Shown piece after piece: positions 1-8,450 of a stretch of 22,072 nt of DNA. The stretch lies in the IMG/VR virus record IMGVR_UViG_3300020439_000094, positions 1 to 22,072 of that record; one strand, given 5' to 3'. Both the position numbers and the translations under genes were made by a program. The notes under the pieces are model-generated. The model was not told where the DNA came from. It saw nothing but the letters and a program-made list of their open reading frames with translations, and did no database searches. This DNA comes from a virus. Within the stretch, counting starts at the first letter, position 1. Each line of letters opens with the position of its first letter.

Positions 1-754
1 TATGAAGACCATAAGCTACTGAAAAAGCAGTTTGTCCAAAGTAGTTGTAACTAGTAGACTGATATCCTCCAGATGCAACTATAGTTGACCCTAAAGCACC
101 GTAAGAATTACTTCCTTTTTTTGTAGCAGAAAAAAGCACTCTCACATTTCCAGGGGAGTTAATATTCACAAATGAGTTTGAACTAGTATCCCAATATCTC
201 AAATAACCATATGATATAGAGTATGGGATAGGATCATTATCAAAAGCAGCTCCATTAACTCCTGTTTGAATCTGATTACTCTTAAATGAACCAAGTCCCA
301 TAACAAGAGGAATATCTGCTGCTGTTTGAGTGGTATTTGTTGGTTTTATAAATCCATATGAAGCTTCACAAACATCTGTTGAACCATTTAATATTTGAAC
401 TACACCAAATGTTCCATCATCTGCTTTGATATATCTGTGCTTTTTGCCAGAAGTTGCATAAAAACCTGCTTGTTCTATTCCTGCACCATCTACAGTTGAC
501 CCACTTGTATATCCAGTACCCATCTGCATAGAATGGGAATTCGTTGCGTTTCCGTTACGCTCAAATCTTATATAATTATCTGCATAAGTTCCAGAACCAT
601 TACTGATTTTACAGATGACAAAAGTTCCTGTGTCATACTCAATTTGTCCAGTAGTAATACCAATACCAGCAAGACCTGCCTTTACTGAAGTTCTAAAATT
701 AATATCTGAATTATAATCATAATCTGCGGCAGTTACTGTAATCGTTGCGGTCAT
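1..754 (-). CDS. Partial gene, probable virion structural protein (C-terminus beyond the window)
   Basis: An open frame runs from an ATG at 754 to the left edge without a stop, giving about 251 residues. The N-terminus reads MTATITVTAADYDYNSDINF. A ribosome binding site GGAGAG lies just upstream, overlapping the end of the preceding fibre gene, whose stop codon is 3 bases before this start. The protein is rich in Gly, Ser, Thr and Asn and poor in charged residues, as expected for a beta-rich virion protein. I recognise no family. Its place directly after a series of fibre genes suggests another surface or fibre-associated protein. A TATAAATA octamer at 838-845 may give it a late promoter of its own. 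The reading frame is well supported; the function is inferred from context only. Confidence 0.75.
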   Translation of the reverse strand, partial: MTATITVTAADYDYNSDINFRTSVKAGLAGIGITTGQIEYDTGTFVICKISNGSGTYADNYIRFERNGNATNSHSMQMGTGYTSGSTVDGAGIEQAGFYATSGKKHRYIKADDGTFGVVQILNGSTDVCEASYGFIKPTNTTQTAADIPLVMGLGSFKSNQIQTGVNGAAFDNDPIPYSISYGYLRYWDTSSNSFVNINSPGNVRVLFSATKKGSNSYGALGSTIVASGGYQSTSYNYFGQTAFSVAYGLH

Positions 755-757
755 TTA

Positions 758-3118
758 TCAGCTCTCCAAAGATAGATATTTGAAAGTAAAAGTTGTAATT
801 CCTGCTGTACCATCTTTGGTAAAGCGGTAGTTAAATGTATTTATAGGAGTATCTTCTGCATTAGCAAATATGGTTTGTGGTGAAAGATAAACTGTGCTAA
901 TTCCTGAAGTTATAGTTTCAAGAATAACTCCAGAACCAGAATCTGGGTCTTGTGTTCTTGCTCTTGATGCATCTGCAGCTGCCAAATCAGAACGAGTATA
1001 TAATCTCAACCACCCAGAAGCATCACCAACAGGATGAATTGAAATCATAACACCAGTCTTTGGTAATGTGATAGTTCCTGTTGTAGTAACTCCACTCGAA
1101 ATTGAACCAATCGTTAAAGTTTCACTACTTCTAGTTGCAGAACTTCCACCTCCACCACCACTAGCAGGAACATTAGCAGTAAGACCAACAACCTCTACAA
1201 TATCATTCTCGGAAGCACCCTCGTCCAATACAATATTTGTACCAGTTGTAGAAGTGTATTGATCCTCACTCAACTTTACGCCATTCAAATATACATCAAC
1301 AAATCCTACAGTATAAGTTCCGTTGAATGTAGTTTGTCCTGCAGTCGCAGTCGTTGCAGTTGCAGACTTTGTAGCGAAGCTAGATGCAGCACCGACTACA
1401 GTTGCAGCAGAAATATTCTCCCACTGACTATTAGTACTATTATATTGAAGTAACTGATTATCGGCAAGTGTACCTATAGTAACATCAGAGAGACCATCTA
1501 AGGTAGAAGCACCACCGCCACCACCTGCAGATTGATCTATCCAATCATAATCAGATCCGTCCCAACTTAATACTTGAGTACTTGAAGCAGTAGATACATT
1601 AAGATGATTATCAACATCACTATTTGTATAAGAACTGCCACCACTACCTCCACCACCATTAATAGTGATAGTTTTAGTTGCACCACTACCAGTAGCAGTA
1701 ACACCAGCACCAACAAAGTTCAATATACTTGCTACTGATGTTAAAGGAGTCCCTTCATCTTGAATCGTGAGAGAACCTCCACCTACTCCTCCACCACCAG
1801 ATCCAGTACTAATAGTAGAATATGCAATAATATCTACATACTCTCCACCAAAACATGCAGTAGATAATCCAATATTTGTTCCGTCATTAGCAGTAAATTC
1901 AGAATCAGTAAGACGAATTCCATTTACATAAACGTCTATAAATCCAACATTATAAGATGTGCTAAACCCTGTCTGACCAGCAGTTGCAATTGTAGAGAAT
2001 CCTGTTCTAACAACTGGGAAAGTATCCCAAGCCAAACCATCACCTGTAGATCTTAGGTATTGATAATTAGTTCCTGTTGTATTTCCAACTGATATCTTAT
2101 TAAATGTAGAAACACCAGAAACATTCAGAGTTCCATTAACATCTAAAGTTGCTGTTGGATTTGTAGTTGCAATACCAACTTTACCATTAGAATCTATAAC
2201 TGCTCTCTCTGTTCCTCCAGTAAAAAATGTTAGGGCATCTTCATCAGCACCTGCAGAAGACTCGGCAGTAATATAAGTATCTTGGTCTACGTCTTTGATA
2301 CCACCAAGAGAACCCCATGCATTTCCTGCACCATACCCTTCAAACTGAGATAACTCACTATTATATCTAATCTGACCTAAAGTTACTCCAGTACCAGTTG
2401 GTCTATCAGTAGAAAGTCCTACCGGTATTTGTAAATATCCAGTGCTATGAATTTCTACATTATTTTGGAATGTGGAAATACCAGAGACATTTAAATCTCC
2501 ATCAAGATCTAAAGTTGCTGTTGGATTTGTAGTTCCGATTCCAACTTTACCATCAGAATCTATAACTGCTCTCTCTGTTCCTCCAGTAAAGAATGTCAGA
2601 GCATCTTCATCTGATCCAGGAGAAGATTCTGGTTTGACATACGTATCCCCATCAACGTCTTTAACTCCACCAAGAGATCCCCAATCATTACCAGGACCGA
2701 ATCCCTCAAACTGTGAGTTAGTTGTATTATATCTTATCTGTCCAGTAACTGCCGTCCCTACAGCGTCTTTTTCTGCATCAGTTCCAACAGGAACTTGAAT
2801 AGAATTAGTACTATCGAAGATTACTCTATCTTTAAAGGTAGCAATACCAGTGACTAATAAAGTTCCATCATTATTTGCAAAAACACCAGTATTACCAGTA
2901 CCAACATTAATAGAATCACCGGACATAGTTCCGGTGATATCAATATTATACGTTCCCGAAAGTCTTTCACTTGAAATTGTTCCTGTTAGACTTTCCGACG
3001 GAACAGATGTCAGTCCGATACCAGAACCAGTAAAACTTTCAGCTGTAACTATCCCGACTACGCTCGCTCCAAGTCCTACTTGGAGTCCATTTTTGACTCT
3101 AAAATCTTGATTCGCCAA
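758..3118 (-). CDS. Repeat-built tail fibre-like virion protein, 786 residues, TTG start
   Basis: Probable phage fibre or fibre-associated protein. The start is a TTG at 3116-3118, with AGGGGACAG upstream; the next in-frame ATG is 65 codons in and would remove a conserved-looking N-terminus (ANQDFRVKNGLQVG). Residues 95-216 and 217-338 are two tandem 122-residue modules with motifs such as GQIRYN, WGSLGG, KDVD, TERAVID and GI(G/A)TTNPTATLD. Residues about 376-432 and 588-644 are two copies of another module (FIDVYVNGIRL and FVDVYLNGVKL). Poly-Gly linkers separate them near 440, 490, 532 and 654. The last 125 residues form a different domain (motifs WLRLYT, DASRARTQDP, GSGVI) that I recall at the ends of other cyanophage structural proteins. 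The modules are shared with the upstream 1757-residue protein. No chaperone or peptidase domain is visible. Confidence 0.85.
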   Translation of the reverse strand: MANQDFRVKNGLQVGLGASVVGIVTAESFTGSGIGLTSVPSESLTGTISSERLSGTYNIDITGTMSGDSINVGTGNTGVFANNDGTLLVTGIATFKDRVIFDSTNSIQVPVGTDAEKDAVGTAVTGQIRYNTTNSQFEGFGPGNDWGSLGGVKDVDGDTYVKPESSPGSDEDALTFFTGGTERAVIDSDGKVGIGTTNPTATLDLDGDLNVSGISTFQNNVEIHSTGYLQIPVGLSTDRPTGTGVTLGQIRYNSELSQFEGYGAGNAWGSLGGIKDVDQDTYITAESSAGADEDALTFFTGGTERAVIDSNGKVGIATTNPTATLDVNGTLNVSGVSTFNKISVGNTTGTNYQYLRSTGDGLAWDTFPVVRTGFSTIATAGQTGFSTSYNVGFIDVYVNGIRLTDSEFTANDGTNIGLSTACFGGEYVDIIAYSTISTGSGGGGVGGGSLTIQDEGTPLTSVASILNFVGAGVTATGSGATKTITINGGGGSGGSSYTNSDVDNHLNVSTASSTQVLSWDGSDYDWIDQSAGGGGGASTLDGLSDVTIGTLADNQLLQYNSTNSQWENISAATVVGAASSFATKSATATTATAGQTTFNGTYTVGFVDVYLNGVKLSEDQYTSTTGTNIVLDEGASENDIVEVVGLTANVPASGGGGGSSATRSSETLTIGSISSGVTTTGTITLPKTGVMISIHPVGDASGWLRLYTRSDLAAADASRARTQDPDSGSGVILETITSGISTVYLSPQTIFANAEDTPINTFNYRFTKDGTAGITTFTFKYLSLES
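838..845 (-). promoter_or_regulatory. Candidate T4-type late promoter octamer TATAAATA
   Basis: The minus strand reads exactly TATAAATA, the late promoter consensus of T4-like phages. It lies inside the 3' end of the 786-residue fibre gene, about 84 bases upstream of the partial gene starting at 754. The match is perfect, but it also encodes part of the fibre protein, so chance is possible in AT-rich coding DNA. Confidence 0.35.
2141..2244. repeat. Direct repeat copy 1 (104 bases)
   Basis: This stretch matches 2507-2610 with 7 differences in 104 bases, about 93 percent identity by hand alignment. The offset is 366 bases, exactly the 122-residue protein module. It encodes the conserved part of the second module (TFFTGGTERAVIDS to NPTATLD). 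Neighbouring parts of the modules are more diverged, which suggests local gene conversion or selection. Confidence 0.85.
2507..2610. repeat. Direct repeat copy 2 (104 bases)
   Basis: Partner of the copy at 2141-2244, same orientation. It encodes the same segment of the first 122-residue module of the 786-residue fibre protein. Unequal recombination between the two copies would delete or add exactly one module and stay in frame. Confidence 0.85.
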
Positions 3119-3152
3119 GGTTCACTGTCCCCTTTGCTTTTATACTTTTTTA

Positions 3153-3160
3153 TATTTATC
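3153..3160 (-). promoter_or_regulatory. Candidate late promoter octamer GATAAATA
   Basis: The minus strand reads GATAAATA, one base from the T4 late consensus TATAAATA. It lies in the 43-base gap between the stop of the 1757-residue gene (3162) and the TTG start of the 786-residue gene (3118), at a suitable distance of about 35 bases. An intergenic position makes it more credible than octamers inside genes. Confidence 0.45.
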
Positions 3161-3161
3161 T

Positions 3162-6100
3162 TCAGACTTTATTGGTAGTAAAATTCACAACATAATTTGC
3201 GGTTGTTCCAGCACCAGCAGTTGCAAGTAAGCGAATCGCACCACCAGCAACATCAACATCAAAGGTTACTAAGTTACTAGTATTAAAGACAGTTCCATAC
3301 TCAGTCAGATATGCATCTGTACCATCATGAAGTGCAAGAAGTTTTGTGAAGTGGAAATTAGGACCCTGAGTTACCTGAATAGAATATTCTACTGAACGAT
3401 AAGTATTTACTGCGAGCTCAGAATGTAAGATAATTTGATCGGTAGTACTTCCAGCACCAACTAAGGTGTTGGAATATGTCATCGTGTTCGCAAAACCAGC
3501 ATTTGCGGTTACGATATTTGATACAGTTACATTATTAGGAAGACCAACTTTTATCTTCTTATCTGATGATCCACCACCAATATTAGTTAATGCAGTTTCA
3601 ATCTCATCAGTTGTTCCTTCAATAATAAGAGTCTCGCTACTCAGATCTACTGTAAGAGCACTACCTGCCTGATCATCCTTAACACTCAGAGTAAGTGCAT
3701 CAATCTCAGTATCAACATATGCTTTGATTGATTGTTGAGTTGCAAGTGCGGTATCACTATCGGATACCATATCATCTTCATCAAGAATAGAACTGACATC
3801 AACTGTAGAAACACCAAGTTGTAAAGTGGAGATTGTTCCAATACCACTTACATCTAAGTTACCCGCATTATCAATTTTAACGAACGTGGTTCCAGAACCT
3901 GCTGGTCCAAACTGAGCACTATTAGAAACTGTGAGATTTGTTGTATCAACATTTGTACCGGCAATAGAACCAGTAATACTAATATCATAAGTTCCTGAAA
4001 GTCTTTCACTTGAAATTGTTCCAGAAGCAATATTAGAACCATCTAAAAGTGTAAGATTTGATCCATCTCCATAATAAGTTATGATACCACTTATAGCAGT
4101 TACAACACCTGCACTAGAAACTGAAAGATTTCCTAATCTAGCACCACCACGAACATCCAGTTTTGCGGATGGATTTGTGGTTCCAATACCGATTTCATTC
4201 GACGAGTAGTCAAATACAAACTCACTAGAACCATCAATCAGACCTGCGGCATTATGATACTGGACATTTGTTATGTTTCCACCAGCAGTTGAAACACCGA
4301 CCACAGGAGGTGCAGACCAAACCCATCCGCCATTTCCATCTGCAACAGGAACTTGCTGAATATTGCCAGAAGCATTACTAGCATCATAAAGACCACCACG
4401 GACTCTAACGTCTCCGGCAACATCAAGAAGTTGTGTTGGAACACTCGTTCCGATTCCAACATTATCAGTTACGTTGTATATTTCATTTGTAGACTCACTT
4501 CCTCTCCAATAATCAAGAATTGGGCGAGAAGAAACATGGTCATTATTAAATTTGACAATCTCTACTTGATCACCGGCATATGCACCAGCATTTAAATAAA
4601 CATTCAGACCATTCGTTGCCGTATAATCAGAACTAGAAAGTTTAACACCGTTCAGGAATACGTCAATTAATCCAGGAGTATAATTTGTAGTGAAGGTTGT
4701 TTGACCAGCACCAGCAGTTGCATTAAATGTCGATCTTATTGTGGTATTAACATACCAATCAACATTTCCATCACCATCGGTTCTTAAGAAAGTTCCCTCA
4801 AGTCCATCATAATCTGGGAAAGTATATTCACTACTACCAGTTCCAACAGTAAGTCTTGCAGTTGTGGTAAATCCAGTTACATGAACATCACCATGAACAT
4901 CTAACTTATACTCAGGTGCTGTGGTTCCAATACCAACTTTTGCAGCACTATCATCATAGTAGAATCCAGTTCCAGCAGTTCCGATTGAAACGTCACCGCC
5001 TGTAATGCCAATACCATTCTTAACATCAATAGTAGAAGCAGAACCGAAAGTGGCAATACCAGTTACAAGTAAATCACCAGTTTTTATATTAGTAAGAGAA
5101 GCACCGATAGCAGTAATCTCAGCACCAACGTTTGCGCCATCAACAATCAGTGCTCCATCAATATTAACATTACCACGAATGTCTACAATATGATTTTCTT
5201 TTGGTGAAAATGTAGTAGTACCAATACCAATTGAAGAAGTCGTGTCTCCAAAAGAAACATTAATATCATCATTAAAGGTAGAAAGACCAACAACCTCAAA
5301 GTCTTGAGTTGTCGTTACTCCAGTAACACCCAGAATATTCAGAGTAGAAATACCAGATACATTTAAGTTATCAAGTTCGGTAAGACCAACAACATCCAAA
5401 TCTGCGATTGGATTTGTGGTTGCAATACCAACATTACCAACAGAAGTAACGACAAATGGATTTTCGGAAGTACCAACCTGCAGAGCCTGCAGAGGATTTA
5501 CGGTTCCAATTCCTAAATTATGCTCAAGAAGAGAGAATGAATTGACAACACTTACCTCATTACCAATACGATCATGATTCTCGGATTGATAGTAAAGAAC
5601 AGAAGGAGTTTGCTTGGTAACTACAATCTGAGTATATGCATTTGATGCGCCAGGTGTTCCATTATGAGTTACTCCAGTAGTATACTCAGTTGTTCTATCA
5701 GATTCAAGGTAGAACTTAAGTCTATGATTCGTATTTGAAGAATCTTCTTGGTCAAAACGATAAGTCTTTCCAGGAACAAACTGAATATAAGGTGCCTCAT
5801 CACCATCAAATAAGAATGAGCGATTATCACCAACACCAGTATAACGGTGATTAGCAGTCTTACTAGCAGAAGAAGTTACCGTAATATCAACAAAAGACTT
5901 GTGCTGCTCACCATAGTAATCTGCAGTAACTTGCTTAGCAGTTAAACTTTCGGTTACATCTACATCAATATTAAATGTAGAAATGCCAGTTACATATGCA
6001 GTACCATCGACATGCAATTTAGATGTAGGAACCGTAACTCCAATACCAACATCACCAGAAATATGAGCGTTACCAGCAACATCAAGTTGTTGTCTTGGTT

Positions 6101-8435
6101 GATTGTTCTGATTAAATAAAGTTCCGATACCAATATAAGAACTGGTGCTAATCGTAAATACTCTTCTATTTGCTTCACCGTCATGGATTCCAAATGCTCC
6201 ATCATTATCATCGGCAAAGAATTCCCAGTCTCTATTATTATCTCTTGTCTTTAAGAAAATTCTAGCATTTCCTTTGCCGGGATTTTCTAATATAAAATCA
6301 GCATGAGTCTCTTGACCCTGAACAGTATCCTGCCTATAAATGTGAATGGAAGCCTGTGGTGCTGTGGTTCCTATTCCTACTCTATTTCCAAACGTAGAAA
6401 TACCAGAGACATCTAAATTAGCACCTACAAATAACTGAGACCCATCAAAAGTAAAGTTAGAATCATCCTCAAGTTCACCAGAAGGTCCAGAGATAACGAC
6501 TCTATTATCTGTCAAATCTTCTACTTTAAGTGAAGATACATTAATACCACCATTTGCGTCTATTAATGATGCAAATGTAGCAATACCAGAAACATTTAAA
6601 TCATCAAGTTCGGTTTGACCTACAACATCCAAATCGGCAGTTGGAATTGTGGTTCCAATACCTACATTTCCAGTAGAGTCAATCGCAACTCTTGATGAAC
6701 CAGAGGTATAGAAGACTAATTTATCATCATCACTACCAGGACTCTCTTCAGCTACAATAAAAGTATCACCGTCTACATCCTTAACTCCACCAAGAGATCC
6801 CCACTGACCACCAGCACCATATCCTTCAAAGGTGTCATTAGTAGTGTTATATCTAATTTGACCAGTAACGGCAGTTCCTACTGCATCTCTCTCGGCAGTA
6901 GTACCAACAGGAATCTGAATAGAGTTAGTGCTGTCAAAGATAACTCTATCTTCAAAGGTGGAAATGCCAGATACATTAACAGTTCCATCGGTTCTAATTA
7001 CAGTTCCTGTAGTCGCAGAACCAACGGTTAACTCCGTTCCTGTAAATGTAAAGTTACCATCATCCTCAAGTTCACCGCCAGTTCCGACAATAACAACACG
7101 GTCATTTGTCAGGTCTTCTACCTTAAAGGTATTTGCCTGACCACCATCATTAATATCTACAAGTCCATTAAATGTAGAAATACCAGCAACTCTCAGAGTT
7201 CCGTTAATATCAAGCAGCGACTCTGGTGTTGTAGTAGCAATACCAATCTTGCCGTCAGAAATTATACGTGCTCTTTCTTCGTCATTTGTTCCAAGAATAA
7301 GAGTATTGGAAGCAGGAGAATGTATCGTCGTTCCTGTTCCAAGACTTAATGTATCAGCAGAAAGTCTTTCCGTTTGGTCAATCTGATAGACCTTACCAGA
7401 TGCAATATTAAAGTTCTCGCTAGACTTTAATGAAGTGGAAGCATTATGATATAAAAGTGTTTTTCTATTACCATCCGTTCCTATACCAAGTCCTGCACCA
7501 TCAAGCAGAATGTCGTCGGTACAAGTTGTGGCAATACCGACTACCTTATCGGCAATATTTACAGTCGTAGAATCAACTTGGAAGTTTGTGCCCTGAACGT
7601 ATAGATCACCCTGAATATAAACATTACCACTCGTCGTTCCAACACCAACAGGATGTGGGTCAATAATAATATTTTCTGGTCCAGAGATTGTTACGGTTTC
7701 TGTCTGACCAAGAGAAATATTAGAGTCAAAAGTGGCATCACCAATTACAGAAAGACCTGCGCCAACAGTTACATTTAAATCAACACCAAGACCACCGTCA
7801 ATCTGAACAGCACCAGTATTAGAGTCACCTAATACATTATCAGTTGTATCAGTAAATGTGGCAAGACTACTGATTCCTAATGTGGTAAATGTTGCACCAG
7901 CACCAGGAACAGCAACACCTTTAATACCAGAATATACGGCACCACTAATATAAATGGAATTACCAGCAACCTCTGCTGGAAGATTAGTTCCAATAAAGTT
8001 TAAAGTTCCAGACGCATAATCAAAGAACCATTCTTCATTCGTTTCTGCAGCAGATAGCGTTGTACCAGAAGCAGCGGCAGAACCAGCTTGCCCAGAAGTA
8101 TGAGCATAAACTTTAATCAAATATGTTGGTCCTACTTCAGGAGGAATCCAATCAATACTTTGTGTTTTCCAAGTTCTATTAGCAGTTGCAGTAGTATCAG
8201 GAACACACTCAATAGGAGCAGTTGTAGGATATACAGTTACAACACCAGCAGAAGTTGCTGGCATGACACCAGGAATTAAGTCTGCCTGTGACCAAACATT
8301 TTGACCACGGGTAAAAAGAGGACTTGGAATTGATTCGTTAGTTGCACCCTTAACAGAATTTACGTCGGTTTTAGCTCTGCCATAACCGACTTTCTTCCAA
8401 AGATAATCAACCTTTTGGGTATCTGTAATTGCCAT
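3162..8435 (-). CDS. Giant modular tail fibre-like virion protein, 1757 residues
   Basis: Very long repeat-built structural protein, probably a fibre. The start has AGGAG and GGT elements about 14 and 5 bases upstream, overlapping the 15-base gap after the 882-residue gene. The first 180 residues are a unique N-terminal region (MAITDTQKVDYLWKKVGYG). The body carries at least eight copies of a motif like VGIGTTxPxxxLDVxG followed by VSGISTF. It also has two copies of LKVEDLT...RVVI...GELEDD and one copy of the 122-residue module found twice in the 786-residue protein, near residue 494 onward. Residues about 847-965 are a cupredoxin-like domain with lost copper ligands. Near residue 1245 is a copy of the FLNGVKLSSSDYTATNG module, also shared with the 786-residue protein. 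The C-terminal 120 residues form another domain (YRSVEYSIQV, LLALHDGTDAYLTEYG, FDVDVAGGAIRLL) that I recall from cyanophage structural proteins. The exact place in the virion cannot be told from sequence. Confidence 0.87.
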   Translation of the reverse strand: MAITDTQKVDYLWKKVGYGRAKTDVNSVKGATNESIPSPLFTRGQNVWSQADLIPGVMPATSAGVVTVYPTTAPIECVPDTTATANRTWKTQSIDWIPPEVGPTYLIKVYAHTSGQAGSAAASGTTLSAAETNEEWFFDYASGTLNFIGTNLPAEVAGNSIYISGAVYSGIKGVAVPGAGATFTTLGISSLATFTDTTDNVLGDSNTGAVQIDGGLGVDLNVTVGAGLSVIGDATFDSNISLGQTETVTISGPENIIIDPHPVGVGTTSGNVYIQGDLYVQGTNFQVDSTTVNIADKVVGIATTCTDDILLDGAGLGIGTDGNRKTLLYHNASTSLKSSENFNIASGKVYQIDQTERLSADTLSLGTGTTIHSPASNTLILGTNDEERARIISDGKIGIATTTPESLLDINGTLRVAGISTFNGLVDINDGGQANTFKVEDLTNDRVVIVGTGGELEDDGNFTFTGTELTVGSATTGTVIRTDGTVNVSGISTFEDRVIFDSTNSIQIPVGTTAERDAVGTAVTGQIRYNTTNDTFEGYGAGGQWGSLGGVKDVDGDTFIVAEESPGSDDDKLVFYTSGSSRVAIDSTGNVGIGTTIPTADLDVVGQTELDDLNVSGIATFASLIDANGGINVSSLKVEDLTDNRVVISGPSGELEDDSNFTFDGSQLFVGANLDVSGISTFGNRVGIGTTAPQASIHIYRQDTVQGQETHADFILENPGKGNARIFLKTRDNNRDWEFFADDNDGAFGIHDGEANRRVFTISTSSYIGIGTLFNQNNQPRQQLDVAGNAHISGDVGIGVTVPTSKLHVDGTAYVTGISTFNIDVDVTESLTAKQVTADYYGEQHKSFVDITVTSSASKTANHRYTGVGDNRSFLFDGDEAPYIQFVPGKTYRFDQEDSSNTNHRLKFYLESDRTTEYTTGVTHNGTPGASNAYTQIVVTKQTPSVLYYQSENHDRIGNEVSVVNSFSLLEHNLGIGTVNPLQALQVGTSENPFVVTSVGNVGIATTNPIADLDVVGLTELDNLNVSGISTLNILGVTGVTTTQDFEVVGLSTFNDDINVSFGDTTSSIGIGTTTFSPKENHIVDIRGNVNIDGALIVDGANVGAEITAIGASLTNIKTGDLLVTGIATFGSASTIDVKNGIGITGGDVSIGTAGTGFYYDDSAAKVGIGTTAPEYKLDVHGDVHVTGFTTTARLTVGTGSSEYTFPDYDGLEGTFLRTDGDGNVDWYVNTTIRSTFNATAGAGQTTFTTNYTPGLIDVFLNGVKLSSSDYTATNGLNVYLNAGAYAGDQVEIVKFNNDHVSSRPILDYWRGSESTNEIYNVTDNVGIGTSVPTQLLDVAGDVRVRGGLYDASNASGNIQQVPVADGNGGWVWSAPPVVGVSTAGGNITNVQYHNAAGLIDGSSEFVFDYSSNEIGIGTTNPSAKLDVRGGARLGNLSVSSAGVVTAISGIITYYGDGSNLTLLDGSNIASGTISSERLSGTYDISITGSIAGTNVDTTNLTVSNSAQFGPAGSGTTFVKIDNAGNLDVSGIGTISTLQLGVSTVDVSSILDEDDMVSDSDTALATQQSIKAYVDTEIDALTLSVKDDQAGSALTVDLSSETLIIEGTTDEIETALTNIGGGSSDKKIKVGLPNNVTVSNIVTANAGFANTMTYSNTLVGAGSTTDQIILHSELAVNTYRSVEYSIQVTQGPNFHFTKLLALHDGTDAYLTEYGTVFNTSNLVTFDVDVAGGAIRLLATAGAGTTANYVVNFTTNKV
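5541..5897 (-). other. Degenerate cupredoxin-like domain inside the 1757-residue fibre protein
   Basis: Residues about 847-965 show the order expected for a cupredoxin-like beta-sandwich: PGKTYRF, then NHRLKF with His904, then TEYTTGVTHNGTPG, a beta strand, and LYYQSENHDRIGN at the end. In copper-binding relatives the last loop carries Cys-x2-His-x2-Met. Here the corresponding residues are Ser951, His954 and Ile957, so Cys and Met are missing. I infer a structural domain that no longer binds type 1 copper. The family assignment is by motif only. Confidence 0.55.
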
Positions 8436-8450
8436 TTTTACCTATAACTC

